Under the pieces are notes generated by a model, which saw nothing but the letters and a program-made list of their open reading frames with translations, was not told the DNA's origin and did not search any database. Of a DNA stretch of 64,000 nt, positions 27,581 to 36,846 are shown in pieces (positions within the stretch are counted from its first letter, which is position 1; each line of letters opens with the position of its first letter). The DNA is taken from contig NZ_CP048814.1 of assembly GCF_014217785.1 (NCBI RefSeq), positions 2,170,001 to 2,234,000 on the forward strand, read 5' to 3'. The DNA is from Rhodococcus triatomae (GTDB taxonomy: Bacteria > Actinomycetota > Actinomycetes > Mycobacteriales > Mycobacteriaceae). Both the position numbers and the translations under genes were made by a program.

Positions 27581-30418
27581 GTGACCGAGCCCCACACGCC
27601 CAGCCCGTCCGACGCCACTCCGACGCACCGCTACACCGCGGACCTCGCGGGTCGGATCGAGGAGCGCTGGCAGGACCGGTGGAGCGAGAGCGGAACGTTC
27701 GCCGCCCCCAACCCGGTCGGTGACCTCGCCGGCGACGTGCCCGCGGACAAGCTGTTCGTCCAGGACATGTTCCCCTATCCGTCCGGTGCCGGGCTGCACG
27801 TCGGTCACCCGCTCGGATACATCGCCACCGACGTGTACGCGCGCTTCCACCGGATGCTCGGCCACAACGTGCTGCACACCCTCGGCTACGACGCGTTCGG
27901 TCTGCCCGCCGAGCAGTACGCGGTGCAGACGGGCACCCACCCGCGCACGACCACCGAGGCGAACATCGCCAACATGAAACGGCAGCTGCGCCGGCTCGGC
28001 CTCGGGCACGACGAGCGCCGGACGTTCGCGACCACCGACGTCGACTTCTACCACTGGACCCAGTGGATCTTCCTGCAGATCTACGGCGCCTGGTTCGATC
28101 CGGAGCAGAAGAAGGCCCGCCGCATCACCGAACTCGAGGCGGAGTTCGCGGCCGGTACCCGGCCGACCCCGGACGGGCGGAGCTGGGACGAGCTGTCCGA
28201 GCAGCAGCGACGCGACCTCGTAGACTCGTATCGTCTGGTGTACCAGTCGGATTCGCTGGTCAATTGGTGCCCTGGACTCGGTACGGTGCTGGCCAACGAG
28301 GAGGTCACCGCGGACGGCCGCAGCGACCGCGGCAACTTCCCGGTCTTCCGCAAGCATCTCAAGCAGTGGATGATGCGGATCACCGCCTACTCCGATCGCC
28401 TCGTCGACGACCTCGAATACCTGGACTGGCCGGAGAAGGTCAAGACCATGCAGCGCAACTGGATCGGGCGCTCGTACGGCGCTCAGGTCCGGTTCGCCGC
28501 CCCGGGGGGCAACGACATCGAGGTGTTCACCACGCGGCCGGACACGCTCTTCGGCGCCACCTACGTGACCCTGGCTCCGGAACACGAACTCGTCGATCGG
28601 CTCGTCGCCGACTCCTGGCCGGACGGGGTGGACGACCGGTGGACCGCCGGCGCCGCCACTCCCCGTGAGGCGGTGTCCGCCTACCGCCGGGCGATCGCTG
28701 CGAAGTCGGATCTGGAGCGTCAGGAGAACAAGGAGAAGACCGGCGTCTTCCTCGGCGTCCACGCGGTGAATCCAGTGAACGGGCAGCAGGTTCCGGTGTT
28801 CATCGCGGACTACGTGCTCACCGGGTACGGGACCGGCGCGATCATGGCGGTGCCCGGTCACGATCAACGCGACTGGGAGTTCGCGCACGCGTTCGGGTTG
28901 GACATCCGCGAGGTCATCTCCGGTGGTGACCTCGCCGAAGGCGCCTACACCGGCGACGGCCTCCTGGTGAACTCCGGCTTCCTCGACGGCGAGGACGTCG
29001 CGTCCGCCAAGAAGGCGATCATCGCCCGGCTCGAGGCGGACGGTACCGGCGAGGGCACCATCCAGTACAAGCTCCGGGACTGGCTGTTCGCCCGCCAGCG
29101 CTACTGGGGCGAGCCGTTCCCCATCGTCTACGACGCCGCCGGAAACGCGCACGCGCTTCCGGAAGACGTTCTCCCGGTGGAGCTTCCCGAGGTAGAGGAC
29201 TACGCGCCGGTGTCGTTCGACCCGGACGACGCCGATTCCGAGCCGTCCCCGCCGCTGGCCAAGGCCACCGACTGGGTGGATCTCGAGCTCGATCTCGGCG
29301 ACGGCCTGCAGCACTACACCCGCGACACCAACGTGATGCCGCAGTGGGCGGGCAGCTCCTGGTACCAGCTGCGCTACATCGACCCCACCAACCGGGACGC
29401 GTTCTGCGACATCGAGAACGAGCGCTACTGGACCGGGCCCAGGCCCTCGATCCACGGCCCGAACGATCCCGGCGGCGTGGATCTCTACGTCGGTGGTGTC
29501 GAGCACGCGGTACTGCACCTGCTGTACTCGCGGTTCTGGCACAAGGTGCTGTTCGATCTGGGGTACGTGACCTCGAGTGAGCCCTACCGTCGCCTCTACA
29601 ATCAGGGGTACATCCAGGCCTACGCGTATGTCGACGAGCGTGGGGTGTACGTCCCTGCCGACAAGGTGGAGGAGCGCGACGGCGCGTTCTTCCACGAGGG
29701 GAAGGAGGTCCGACGCGAGTACGGCAAGATGGGCAAGAGCCTGAAGAATGCCGTTGCGCCGGACGAGATCTGTGACGACTACGGCGCCGACACCCTGCGG
29801 GTGTACGAGATGTCGATGGGTCCGCTGGACACGTCCCGTCCGTGGGCGACGAAGGACGTCGTCGGCGCCCAGCGTTTCCTGCAGCGCCTGTGGCGGCTCG
29901 TCGTCGAGGAGGAGACCGGGGCCCTGCGGGTCACGAGGGACGAGTTGTCCGAGGATACGTTGCGTGCGCTGAACAAGGCCGTGGCCGGGGTCCGTGACGA
30001 CTACGTCGGCCTGCGCGACAACACTGCCGTCGCAAAGCTGATCGAGTACACGAACTACCTCACCAAGACGTACCCGGACGGTGCTCCGCGCGCCGCCGTC
30101 GAGCCGCTGGTGCTCATGGTCGCGCCGCTGGCGCCGCATCTCGCGGAGGAGCTGTGGTCCAGGCTCGGGCACGAACAGTCACTCGCGCACGGGCCGTTCC
30201 CCGAGGCCGACGAGAAGTGGCTCACCGAGGACACCGTCGAGTACCCGATCCAGGTCAACGGAAAGGTGCGCAGCCGCATCACGGTGGTCGCCGATGCCGG
30301 ACGCGAGGACATCGAGACGATCGCGCTGGCCGACGAGAAGATCGCCGCACTGCTGGAGGGCAAGGACCCGCGCAAGGTCATCGTCGTGCCCGGCAAGATG
30401 GTCAACGTCGTTCTCTGA
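27581..30418 (+). CDS. leuS: Leucyl-tRNA synthetase
   Basis: Charges tRNA-Leu in the cytoplasm. The 945-residue protein has the HIGH motif ([20 protein letters not shown] at 73-76), a CP1 editing insertion ([20 protein letters not shown] and [20 protein letters not shown]), and KMSKS as KMGKS at 716-720. The anticodon-binding helical domain and C-terminal segment ([15 protein letters not shown]) are present. GTG at 27581 starts just before the conserved N-terminus. A strong terminator follows. No T-box or leader peptide was recognised upstream. Position relative to yqgE agrees with mycobacterial order (Rv0038-Rv0041). Confidence 0.97.
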   Translation: MTEPHTPSPSDATPTHRYTADLAGRIEERWQDRWSESGTFAAPNPVGDLAGDVPADKLFVQDMFPYPSGAGLHVGHPLGYIATDVYARFHRMLGHNVLHTLGYDAFGLPAEQYAVQTGTHPRTTTEANIANMKRQLRRLGLGHDERRTFATTDVDFYHWTQWIFLQIYGAWFDPEQKKARRITELEAEFAAGTRPTPDGRSWDELSEQQRRDLVDSYRLVYQSDSLVNWCPGLGTVLANEEVTADGRSDRGNFPVFRKHLKQWMMRITAYSDRLVDDLEYLDWPEKVKTMQRNWIGRSYGAQVRFAAPGGNDIEVFTTRPDTLFGATYVTLAPEHELVDRLVADSWPDGVDDRWTAGAATPREAVSAYRRAIAAKSDLERQENKEKTGVFLGVHAVNPVNGQQVPVFIADYVLTGYGTGAIMAVPGHDQRDWEFAHAFGLDIREVISGGDLAEGAYTGDGLLVNSGFLDGEDVASAKKAIIARLEADGTGEGTIQYKLRDWLFARQRYWGEPFPIVYDAAGNAHALPEDVLPVELPEVEDYAPVSFDPDDADSEPSPPLAKATDWVDLELDLGDGLQHYTRDTNVMPQWAGSSWYQLRYIDPTNRDAFCDIENERYWTGPRPSIHGPNDPGGVDLYVGGVEHAVLHLLYSRFWHKVLFDLGYVTSSEPYRRLYNQGYIQAYAYVDERGVYVPADKVEERDGAFFHEGKEVRREYGKMGKSLKNAVAPDEICDDYGADTLRVYEMSMGPLDTSRPWATKDVVGAQRFLQRLWRLVVEEETGALRVTRDELSEDTLRALNKAVAGVRDDYVGLRDNTAVAKLIEYTNYLTKTYPDGAPRAAVEPLVLMVAPLAPHLAEELWSRLGHEQSLAHGPFPEADEKWLTEDTVEYPIQVNGKVRSRITVVADAGREDIETIALADEKIAALLEGKDPRKVIVVPGKMVNVVL

Positions 30419-30421
30419 CGA

Positions 30422-30473
30422 CACCGGAACGTGGCCTCCCGCCGTGATGTTCGGTGGGAGGCCACGTCCGGTG
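30422..30473. terminator. Strong hairpin terminator after leuS
   Basis: CACCGG plus ACGTGGCCTCCC pairs with GGGAGGCCACGT plus CCGGTG, giving an 18-bp stem with one bulged A and a 15-base loop. It starts four bases after the leuS stop and lies between convergent genes, so it probably works in both directions. Confidence 0.85.
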
Positions 30474-30480
30474 CCGGGCG

Positions 30481-31641
30481 TCAGCTGCTGCGGGCCGCCG
30501 CGGGAGCGGAATCCGGATGAGGCGTGCTCGGCGCGGAGCGCCCGGTGGCGGTGAACGTGGCGGCGACACTGAGCAGTGCGACGGCGAAACACGCCCCGGT
30601 GTACCAGAGATTGCCCACCGGGTCGCCGTTCACGGTGATCCCGTCGACCGCACCGAAGAAGTCCGGAAGCGCGGAGATCCAGAGGAAGGCCATGACGGCC
30701 AGGTACACGAGCGCGTAGGCCTGGACGAACCCGTTCCGGTACGCGGGAGCGCCGGTGTGGCCGTCGGCGCGCAACCGGAGCCACTGACGGATCAGGACCA
30801 CGACGGCGACCATGGACAGCGCGACCAGCTCGGCGGCGTAGAGGATGCCTCGCACGGTGTCGCTCCCCATGCCGAACAGTGTTGCGGGAATGGGCAGTAC
30901 CGCGGTGCCGATCGAGGCGACGATGCCGATGACGAGGGTGCGCCAGACGAGCTGCAGGCCGGAGAAGTGCTCGCCACGGTCGACGTGCCGACCGACGAAG
31001 AACTGTACGCACAGCGCGAGGGACATCGGCCACAGTGCGGCGAACACGACCACGCTCGGCAACGGCACGGCGTCGAACATCGGTGGGCTGAGGGGGTTTT
31101 CCTCCGACCAGGCCCACCACCGCAGCTGAGGCCCGAGGTGATCGAAGATCTCGTAGAACGCGTGGTGGACGAAGCCGACGCATGCGGCTCCGAGGAGCAC
31201 CCCGTAGCGGACGAAGATGCCGAGCATGCGGACGATCTCGAAGGCGAGTGTGGCCATCAACGGGTACACCGCGACTATGTACAGCGGGAGCCGGCCCCAG
31301 AGGAACTCGACCATGAACAGGTTGTGCACGAACATGGTGTCGACGTGCTCTTCGATTCCGAATGCTGCCGGAAAGTACAGCGGCGGTTCGATGATGAACA
31401 GATAGGCCGTGGCACCGAGCCACAGCACCAGGTTGGTGGGGTCGCCGTGGCGGCGCAGGCGCACGATCGCGTAGATCAAGGCGAGCAGGGCACCGAGGAC
31501 GATGGTGACCTCCAGCACCGGGAGCGTCCAGTTCTCGAGTTCCCACGGGGCGCGGAGCTCGACGAGGCCGCCGGCCTCGTCGCAGGTGAACCCGAGGTCG
31601 CGGGAGAGCTCGTCGAAGGTGGGTGAACACATGTCGGACAT
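30481..31641 (-). CDS. Multi-spanning membrane protein of unknown family
   Basis: Not recognised. The 386-residue protein begins with a ~35-residue polar, Cys-containing segment (MCSPTFDELSRDLGFTCDEA), then about nine membrane helices (for example LPVLEVTIVLGALLALIYAI and NLVLWLGATAYLFIIEPPLY). Loops carry conserved-looking aromatic and His residues (GFVHHAFYEIFDHLGPQLRWW). It lies 12 bases downstream of the predicted metal-dependent hydrolase gene in one operon, suggesting a membrane partner or transporter for the same pathway. The tail is Ala/Pro/Ser-rich. The leuS terminator hairpin lies immediately past its stop codon. Confidence 0.75.
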   Translation of the reverse strand: MSDMCSPTFDELSRDLGFTCDEAGGLVELRAPWELENWTLPVLEVTIVLGALLALIYAIVRLRRHGDPTNLVLWLGATAYLFIIEPPLYFPAAFGIEEHVDTMFVHNLFMVEFLWGRLPLYIVAVYPLMATLAFEIVRMLGIFVRYGVLLGAACVGFVHHAFYEIFDHLGPQLRWWAWSEENPLSPPMFDAVPLPSVVVFAALWPMSLALCVQFFVGRHVDRGEHFSGLQLVWRTLVIGIVASIGTAVLPIPATLFGMGSDTVRGILYAAELVALSMVAVVVLIRQWLRLRADGHTGAPAYRNGFVQAYALVYLAVMAFLWISALPDFFGAVDGITVNGDPVGNLWYTGACFAVALLSVAATFTATGRSAPSTPHPDSAPAAARSS

Positions 31642-31653
31642 TGCTTCTCGTTC

Positions 31654-32580
31654 CTATCGCGTCGCGGTGGCTTCGGTGTACCAGAGGGTGACGTCGTCGC
31701 CGTTCTCGTATCTGCGGAACCACTCGTCCGCCAACGCGGGCAACTTCTCGTGCGCCGGATCGTGGCGAGGTAGCTGACTGCGGACGATGCCGGCCAGTGC
31801 CACCAACTGTTCGCGCAGGGGCAGGTCGTCGAATGCACGGAGGAGCGGGCCCTGATCGTCCGGGCGGGTGAACGGCAGCAGGGCGCGCAGCCGTTGTCTC
31901 CGTCGATGGGTGGCGAACATGGACAGCGCGTCGACCTTCCGTTCCTCGAGAGGAACGTGTTCGTTGAATCCGGCGCACGCGATCCGGAGGACGTCGAGGA
32001 CGTGGCGGAAGATGGACGGTGCCATCCGCATTCGGTAGACGTCGCTCCCGACAACGTCCTCGAAGATGATCAGGGCCGAGCTCCGGTGCTCGACCTCTTC
32101 CACGAAGTGCCAGAGGAACAGGGATGCCACGCGGTCGTCCCCCGGTGCGAAGAGCGCAGCGTCGTTGTCGAGCATCAGCTTGAACACCGGTGTGAAGGTG
32201 GCCTCCAGATCGGCGGTGTAGGCGAGCCGGTAGTTCACCGAGGTGTTCGCGGTGAGGTCGTCGTAGGCGCCGATCACGTCGTCGAGCGTCTGCCGGAGGC
32301 CGGGGTAGGCCTTGATCAGCCCCTTCGCGTGCTGCCGATGTGCGGTGGAGTGTTGGCCCTCCTGCCGCACGAATGCGTCGGCCTCCTCGGCCACGGCGGG
32401 ATCGGCGATCAGCGGCATGGCTTCGCGGATCATGTTCACGATCATCTTCTCGAAACCTATGGCCAGGAACGACACCGCGTTCGCCATGGCGGAGAAGGAG
32501 GGGTTGCGGGCGTTCCACAGGAACGGGACGTCGTAGTCCGCGAATGCGAAGCGCATCTTTCGTACGTGCAGATCGGTCAT
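31654..32580 (-). CDS. Predicted metal-dependent hydrolase (PF10118 type)
   Basis: A 308-residue, mostly helical protein. The ferritin-like His/Glu pattern of the family is visible: FLAIGFEKMIVNMIREAMPL, FVRQEGQHSTAHRQHAKGL, and LFLWHFVEEVEHRSSALIIF, supplying Glu and His residues for a metal pair. The reaction is not established for this family. ATG at 32580 (MTDLHVRKMRFAFADYDVPF) is the natural start. It heads a two-gene operon with the membrane protein and is divergent from a TetR gene about 280 bases away, its likely regulator. An imperfect palindrome sits in that gap. Confidence 0.82.
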   Translation of the reverse strand: MTDLHVRKMRFAFADYDVPFLWNARNPSFSAMANAVSFLAIGFEKMIVNMIREAMPLIADPAVAEEADAFVRQEGQHSTAHRQHAKGLIKAYPGLRQTLDDVIGAYDDLTANTSVNYRLAYTADLEATFTPVFKLMLDNDAALFAPGDDRVASLFLWHFVEEVEHRSSALIIFEDVVGSDVYRMRMAPSIFRHVLDVLRIACAGFNEHVPLEERKVDALSMFATHRRRQRLRALLPFTRPDDQGPLLRAFDDLPLREQLVALAGIVRSQLPRHDPAHEKLPALADEWFRRYENGDDVTLWYTEATATR

Positions 32581-32683
32581 CTGACGGTACCTCGCTGTTC
32601 GGTGGATGAATGTCTCTGATCGGGAAGTCTTTTCGGAACGCGGACGGCTCTGGTGGCCGATCCGCGGAAGCGATGGAAGGCAC

Positions 32684-32709
32684 CATACACACAATCGCGT
32701 GAGCGTATG
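32684..32709. promoter_or_regulatory. Imperfect palindrome in the divergent hydrolase / tetR region
   Basis: CATAC-N-C-N-CA and TG-N-G-N-GTATG form a 26-base imperfect dyad between the divergent genes. The neighbouring TetR protein is the obvious candidate to bind it. The rest of this 283-base gap shows no coding feature. Confidence 0.4.
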
Positions 32710-32863
32710 ATAGAAATTTCCGAAGCGAGCCGCCGGGAACCGACTGTCCCGGCGGCTGCCGGAACGTGCCCGTGATAGCGTCGGCCGCATCGGGGCGTCC
32801 GGACCGTGTGCGCCACGGTGTGGTTCGGCCCCGGAGTACGGGTTCGAGTCCAGAAGGCGATCA

Positions 32864-33475
32864 GTGGCACGCAGACGAGGCTGGGGTGGGCATCCTCCCG
32901 AGGACGACGACGAGGCGTCCCGCCGGATCGTGGCCGCTGCGGTCGAGGTGATCGGACGAACCGGCGCCGCCGTCGGTATCGCGGACGTCGCCGAATCGCT
33001 CGGGGTCATCCGCCAGACCGTGTACCGCTACTTTCCCAGTTCCGACGCGTTGATGCGTGCTGCCGCGATCGCCTCGGTGGACGGCTTCCTGGACCGGTTG
33101 ACCGAGCGTGTGCGCGGTCTCGAGGATCCGGTGGAGGCGCTCGTGGAGGGTGTCGTCTACACGCTCGACGAGGTGCGCCGCACTCCGCACCTCGGGCTCG
33201 TGCTGTCCGGGTCGTATACGAACGTCCACCCCGAGGGGCTGACCTCCGGCGAGGCGCGAGCGTTCGGAATGACGATGATCAGACGGTTCGACGTCGACTG
33301 GGAGCGGTACGGCTACGACGACGAGGCTCTGTCCGAGCTCGTGGAGTTCCTCCTGCGGACCATGCTGTCGTTCTTCGTCGCCCCCGGCGACCCCCCGCGT
33401 ACCGACGAGGAGCTGCGGCGATATCTGCATCGCTGGATGGGGACCGCGATCCGCGCGCAGGATTCGCCCCTGTAA
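32864..33475 (+). CDS. TetR/AcrR family transcriptional regulator
   Basis: A 203-residue repressor with an N-terminal HTH (VGIADVAESLGVIRQTVYRY, FPSSDALMRAA). The C-terminal ligand domain is all-helical with no identifiable ligand signature. GTG at 32864 gives the usual short basic N-terminus (MARRRGWGGHPPEDDDE). It is divergent from the metal-dependent hydrolase operon, which it probably controls. The ketosteroid isomerase gene downstream has its own palindrome, so co-transcription is unlikely to be the main arrangement. Confidence 0.9.
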   Translation: MARRRGWGGHPPEDDDEASRRIVAAAVEVIGRTGAAVGIADVAESLGVIRQTVYRYFPSSDALMRAAAIASVDGFLDRLTERVRGLEDPVEALVEGVVYTLDEVRRTPHLGLVLSGSYTNVHPEGLTSGEARAFGMTMIRRFDVDWERYGYDDEALSELVEFLLRTMLSFFVAPGDPPRTDEELRRYLHRWMGTAIRAQDSPL

Positions 33476-33498
33476 TCCAGGACACATCCGGTGTAATG

Positions 33499-33530
33499 TC
33501 TCGTGACTAGAACAGGTTCTAGTCACGAGA
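33499..33530. promoter_or_regulatory. KstR-type operator within a perfect 32-bp palindrome
   Basis: The core TAGAACAGGTTCTA (33508-33521) fits the published KstR motif TnnAACnnGTTnnA. It is embedded in a longer perfect dyad: TCTCGTGACTAGAAC, AG, GTTCTAGTCACGAGA. It ends 10 bases before the ketosteroid isomerase ATG, ideal for repression. KstR itself is not encoded in this window. Confidence 0.8.
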
Positions 33531-33540
33531 GGGGTTCGTC

Positions 33541-33915
33541 ATGGCACCGTCCGCAGAGGACATCCGCAAGACCGTCACCCGATACGTGGAGGCGGTGGCG
33601 ACCGGGACGGTCGACGACGTCCTCGCGCTGTACGCGGAGGGAGCGACCGTCGAGGACCCGGTCGGCACCGAGGCCCGCACCACCGAGGCGTCGCTGCGTG
33701 AGTTCTACGGGATCATCGAGCCGTTGACCCAGACGGGTGAACTGCTGACGCTCAAGATCGCGGGCAACACCGCGGCCTTCCACTTCTCGCTCGTCACCGA
33801 ACTCGGGGACAAGAAGGTCGAACTCGCGCCCATCGACGTGATGACCTTCGACGACGACGCGAAGATCACCAGCATGAAGGCCGTCTGGAGCCAGGAGGAC
33901 ATGATCACCCGCTGA
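33541..33915 (+). CDS. ksi: Steroid delta-5-3-ketosteroid isomerase (NTF2/SnoaL fold)
   Basis: Converts delta-5-3-ketosteroids to delta-4-3-ketosteroids, an early step of sterol or steroid catabolism. Its 124 residues match the family length. The catalytic residues line up with the classical enzyme: Tyr15 (TRYVEAV), Asp39 in VEDPVG and Asp99 in APIDVMTF. The KstR-type operator directly upstream supports a role in cholesterol or steroid degradation. It is monocistronic, bounded by a strong terminator. No other steroid gene is next to it, so it is an outlying member of the regulon. Confidence 0.88.
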   Translation: MAPSAEDIRKTVTRYVEAVATGTVDDVLALYAEGATVEDPVGTEARTTEASLREFYGIIEPLTQTGELLTLKIAGNTAAFHFSLVTELGDKKVELAPIDVMTFDDDAKITSMKAVWSQEDMITR

Positions 33916-33971
33916 TCGGCCTGCCCCTGTCCGCCCCTGCCCCCGCCCGCCCGCCCTGCCCCTGTCCCCAT

Positions 33972-34022
33972 GGGTGAAGGTGGCCTTCGACCGATCAGAC
34001 CGGTCGAAGGCCACCTTCACCC
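33972..34022. terminator. Long bidirectional hairpin terminator
   Basis: Two perfect 22-base arms (33972-33993, beginning GGGTGAAGGTGGCC, and 34001-34022) are separated by seven bases. The hairpin lies between the convergent ketosteroid isomerase and alcohol dehydrogenase genes. Confidence 0.85.
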
Positions 34023-34061
34023 GACGGGGGGAGCGCTCAGTGAGGGGGACGGAAGTGGAGA

Positions 34062-35171
34062 TCAGTCGTAGACGATGACGCCGCGGAGGTTCTTGCCGTC
34101 CCGCAGATCCTGGTAGCCCTCGTTGACCTGCTCGAGCGTGTACTGCGTCGTGACCAGCTCGTCCAGCTTGAGCTGTCCCGCGTCGTAGAGACGCAGGAGG
34201 CGGACGATGTCGTACTGCGGGTTCGCCGAGCCGAACAGCGAGCCCTTGATCGTCTTCTGGTTGAGGGTCAGGTCCGTGCCCGAGACGTGCACGGTGAGCT
34301 TCGTCGGATCGGCGAGGCCGGTGATGACGACGGTGCCGCCCTTGCCGACGACGGCTGTGGCGTTCTGCACCACCTCCTCGTCGACCGTGCCGACGAGGAT
34401 CAGTGCCTGGTCCGCGCCTTGTCCCCAGGTCAGCTCGCTCACCTTCTCCGCTGCCTCTGCGGCGTCGGCGAACGCGTGGCTGGCACCGAACTTCAGGGCC
34501 GCCTCGCGCTTCATCGCCACCGGATCCACGGCGACGACGTACTTCGCCCCGGCCGCCACCGCGCCCTGGACGGCGTTGATGCCGAGGCCACCGATGCCGT
34601 AGATGACGACGGTGTCACCGGCCCGGACTCCGCCCGCGTACACCGAGGTTCCCCAGCCGGACGGAACACCGCACCCGACGAGGACGGCGGTCTGCAGCGG
34701 CAGCCAGTCGTCCACCTTCACCACCGAGTGCTGCGAGATGGTGGCGCGTTCGGAGAAGGTGCCGAGCATGCACATGGCACCGAAATCCTTGCCGCCGGAG
34801 TGGAAGCGGAACGAGCCGTCCGGCATCGAGCCCTCGAGGATGGTGGCTCCCATGTCGCACAGGCTCTGGCGTCCGGTCGAACAGTAACGGCACACACCGC
34901 AGTTCGGGATGAAGCTGCAGACGACGTGATCACCGGGCTTGACCTTGGTGACGCCGGGGCCGACCTCCTCGATGATCCCGGACCCCTCGTGCCCGCCGAC
35001 GATCGGGTATCGCGGTGGCAGATCGCCGTCGGTGAGGTGCAGATCCGAATGGCACAGGCCCGCAGCGGAGTACTTGATCAGCACCTCGCCCACGCCGGGG
35101 CCGTCCAGGTCGAGTTCCATGAGCTCGAACGGCTTTCCGGGCTCGAGCAGAACTGCAGCGGTGGTCTTCAT
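34062..35171 (-). CDS. NDMA-dependent alcohol dehydrogenase
   Basis: A 369-residue zinc-containing medium-chain dehydrogenase of the actinobacterial group that holds NAD(H) tightly and uses nitrosodimethylaniline as artificial acceptor in assays. Zinc motifs are GLCHSDLHLTDGD and GGHEGSGIIEEVG; the structural loop is CGVCRYCSTGRQSLC. The nucleotide site is YGIGGLGINAVQGAVAAG with Asp in VAVDPVAMK. The ATG at 35171 follows AAGGAGAAT. It is downstream of an aldehyde dehydrogenase in the same direction, so the pair can oxidise an alcohol to the acid. The AcoR-like gene upstream is the likely regulator. Confidence 0.93.
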   Translation of the reverse strand: MKTTAAVLLEPGKPFELMELDLDGPGVGEVLIKYSAAGLCHSDLHLTDGDLPPRYPIVGGHEGSGIIEEVGPGVTKVKPGDHVVCSFIPNCGVCRYCSTGRQSLCDMGATILEGSMPDGSFRFHSGGKDFGAMCMLGTFSERATISQHSVVKVDDWLPLQTAVLVGCGVPSGWGTSVYAGGVRAGDTVVIYGIGGLGINAVQGAVAAGAKYVVAVDPVAMKREAALKFGASHAFADAAEAAEKVSELTWGQGADQALILVGTVDEEVVQNATAVVGKGGTVVITGLADPTKLTVHVSGTDLTLNQKTIKGSLFGSANPQYDIVRLLRLYDAGQLKLDELVTTQYTLEQVNEGYQDLRDGKNLRGVIVYD

Positions 35172-35213
35172 CGGGATTCTCCTTCGTGGGCGGGGTGTTC
35201 GATGGGTGCCCGG

Positions 35214-35267
35214 TCACGGGGCGGTGTCGATTCACGGGGCGACGTCGGTTCACAGGGCGACGTTGAC
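35214..35267 (-). repeat. 18-bp tandem repeat, three copies, derived from the aldehyde dehydrogenase 3' end
   Basis: Units start at 35214, 35232 and 35250 (tcacggggcgacgtcggt type). The third copy contains the stop and last codons of the aldehyde dehydrogenase gene; the two others lie just beyond it and look like duplicated copies of the gene end, each keeping an in-register TGA on the minus strand. Confidence 0.85.
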
Positions 35268-36758
35268 GGCCTTGGTCTGGGTGTACAGATCGATGGCCGC
35301 GGAGCCGAGCTCGCGCCCCCAGCCGGACTGCTTGTAGCCGCCGAACGGCATGGCCGTGTCGAAGCCGTTGTACTGGTTGACCCACACGGAGCCGGCCTTC
35401 AACTGCCGCGCCGTGAGATGGGCCCGGGAGAGATCCTTCGTCCAGATTCCGGCGGCCAGGCCGTAGATGCTGTCGTTGGCGGCCGCGGCCACACCCTCGG
35501 ATGCGTCGAACGGCATCGCGGCGACGACGGGCCCGAAGATCTCCTCACGCACGATGCTGAACGACGGATCGACGTCGACGAACACGGTCGGTTCGACGAA
35601 GTATCCGGTGTCGCCGTAGCGCTTTCCGCCGGTGAGAGCGCGTGCACCGTCGGCGAGCCCGGCGGCCAGGTAACCGGTGACCTTGTCGAACTGTTCCTGC
35701 GAGACGAGTGGACCCAGCTGGGTGGCCGGATCGAGTCCGGGCCCGATCTTCACCTGGCTCGCTGCCTCCGCGACGGCGGCGGTGAAGTCGTCGAAGATGC
35801 TGTCCTCGACGAACATCCGGGTTCCTGCGACGCAGCACTGACCGTGATTGAACAGCCACGCGTTGACCGATCCGGCCACCGCGGTCTCGAAGTCGGCGTC
35901 GGCGAAGACGACGTTCGCGCTCTTGCCGCCGAGCTCGAGCGACACCTTCTTGAGGTTGCCCCTGGCGGCGTCGACGATCTTCTTGCCCACCTCGGTCGAG
36001 CCGGTGAAGGCGACCTTGTCGACGTCGTCGTGTGCCGAGAGGGCAGCGCCCGCGTCGCCGTAGCCGGTGACGATGTTGACGACGCCGGGCGGGAAGCCGG
36101 CCTCCTCGAACACCTCGCCGAGCAGGAGCGCGGTGAGGGGAGTCTGCTCGGCCGGCTTGAGGATCACCGTGTTCCCCGCGGCCAGCGCGGGCGCGAGCTT
36201 CCACGAGGCCATGAGGAGCGGGAAGTTCCACGGCACGATCAGCCCGCACACGCCGACCGGCTCGCGCAGCGTGTAAGCGTGGAAGCGGCCGCCCGGAGCG
36301 AACGGCATGCTGACACCGACGGTGCTGCCCTCGATCTTCGTGGCCCAGCCGGCGTAGTAGCGGAAGACGTCGGCGGCCCACGCGACGTCGACGGCCGAGG
36401 CGATTCCCGCGGACTTGCCGTTGTCGAGCGCCTCGAGCTGGCCGAACTCCTCGGCGCGTTCGCTGAGGATGTCGCCGACGCGCCAGAGCATCCGCTCCCG
36501 CTCGTTCGGCTTCATCTCCGCCCACGGTCCGCCGTCGAACGCGGCGCGGGCGGCGCGGACAGCCCGGTCTACGTCCTCGGCCCGTCCGCGCGGCACCTCG
36601 GTGAGCACCTGCCCGTTGGCCGGATCGACCGTCTCGAACGTCTCCCCCGCCGCGGCGTCCACCCACTGTCCGCCGATGAGGAACTTCCGGGAGCCGGACA
36701 GGAAGCCGCGGACACCGGGGAGCAACTCCACCTGGCCGGGCTCGATCGTGGCAGTCAT
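35250..36758 (-). CDS. NAD(P)-dependent aldehyde dehydrogenase
   Basis: A 502-residue enzyme oxidising an aldehyde to its carboxylic acid. Key features are PWNFPLLMASWKLAPALAAG, the cofactor motif FTGSTEVGKKI, the catalytic Glu in LELGGKSANVVF and the catalytic Cys in NHGQCCVAGTRMFVED, then EEIFGPVV and FGGYKQSGWGRELG. ATG at 36758 is chosen because GGAGG lies five bases upstream; a start at 36794 would add 12 residues. The gene lies between the AcoR-like regulator and the NDMA-dependent alcohol dehydrogenase. The chemical substrate is not evident from sequence. Confidence 0.95.
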   Translation of the reverse strand: MTATIEPGQVELLPGVRGFLSGSRKFLIGGQWVDAAAGETFETVDPANGQVLTEVPRGRAEDVDRAVRAARAAFDGGPWAEMKPNERERMLWRVGDILSERAEEFGQLEALDNGKSAGIASAVDVAWAADVFRYYAGWATKIEGSTVGVSMPFAPGGRFHAYTLREPVGVCGLIVPWNFPLLMASWKLAPALAAGNTVILKPAEQTPLTALLLGEVFEEAGFPPGVVNIVTGYGDAGAALSAHDDVDKVAFTGSTEVGKKIVDAARGNLKKVSLELGGKSANVVFADADFETAVAGSVNAWLFNHGQCCVAGTRMFVEDSIFDDFTAAVAEAASQVKIGPGLDPATQLGPLVSQEQFDKVTGYLAAGLADGARALTGGKRYGDTGYFVEPTVFVDVDPSFSIVREEIFGPVVAAMPFDASEGVAAAANDSIYGLAAGIWTKDLSRAHLTARQLKAGSVWVNQYNGFDTAMPFGGYKQSGWGRELGSAAIDLYTQTKAVNVAL

Positions 36759-36846
36759 CAAAACCTCCGAAGTCGAATGTGTGATGTGCCTCATAGTGCG
36801 CCGGAAACGGGGTGGTCAACTGTCCGGACTTCGGACACCGCCACGG

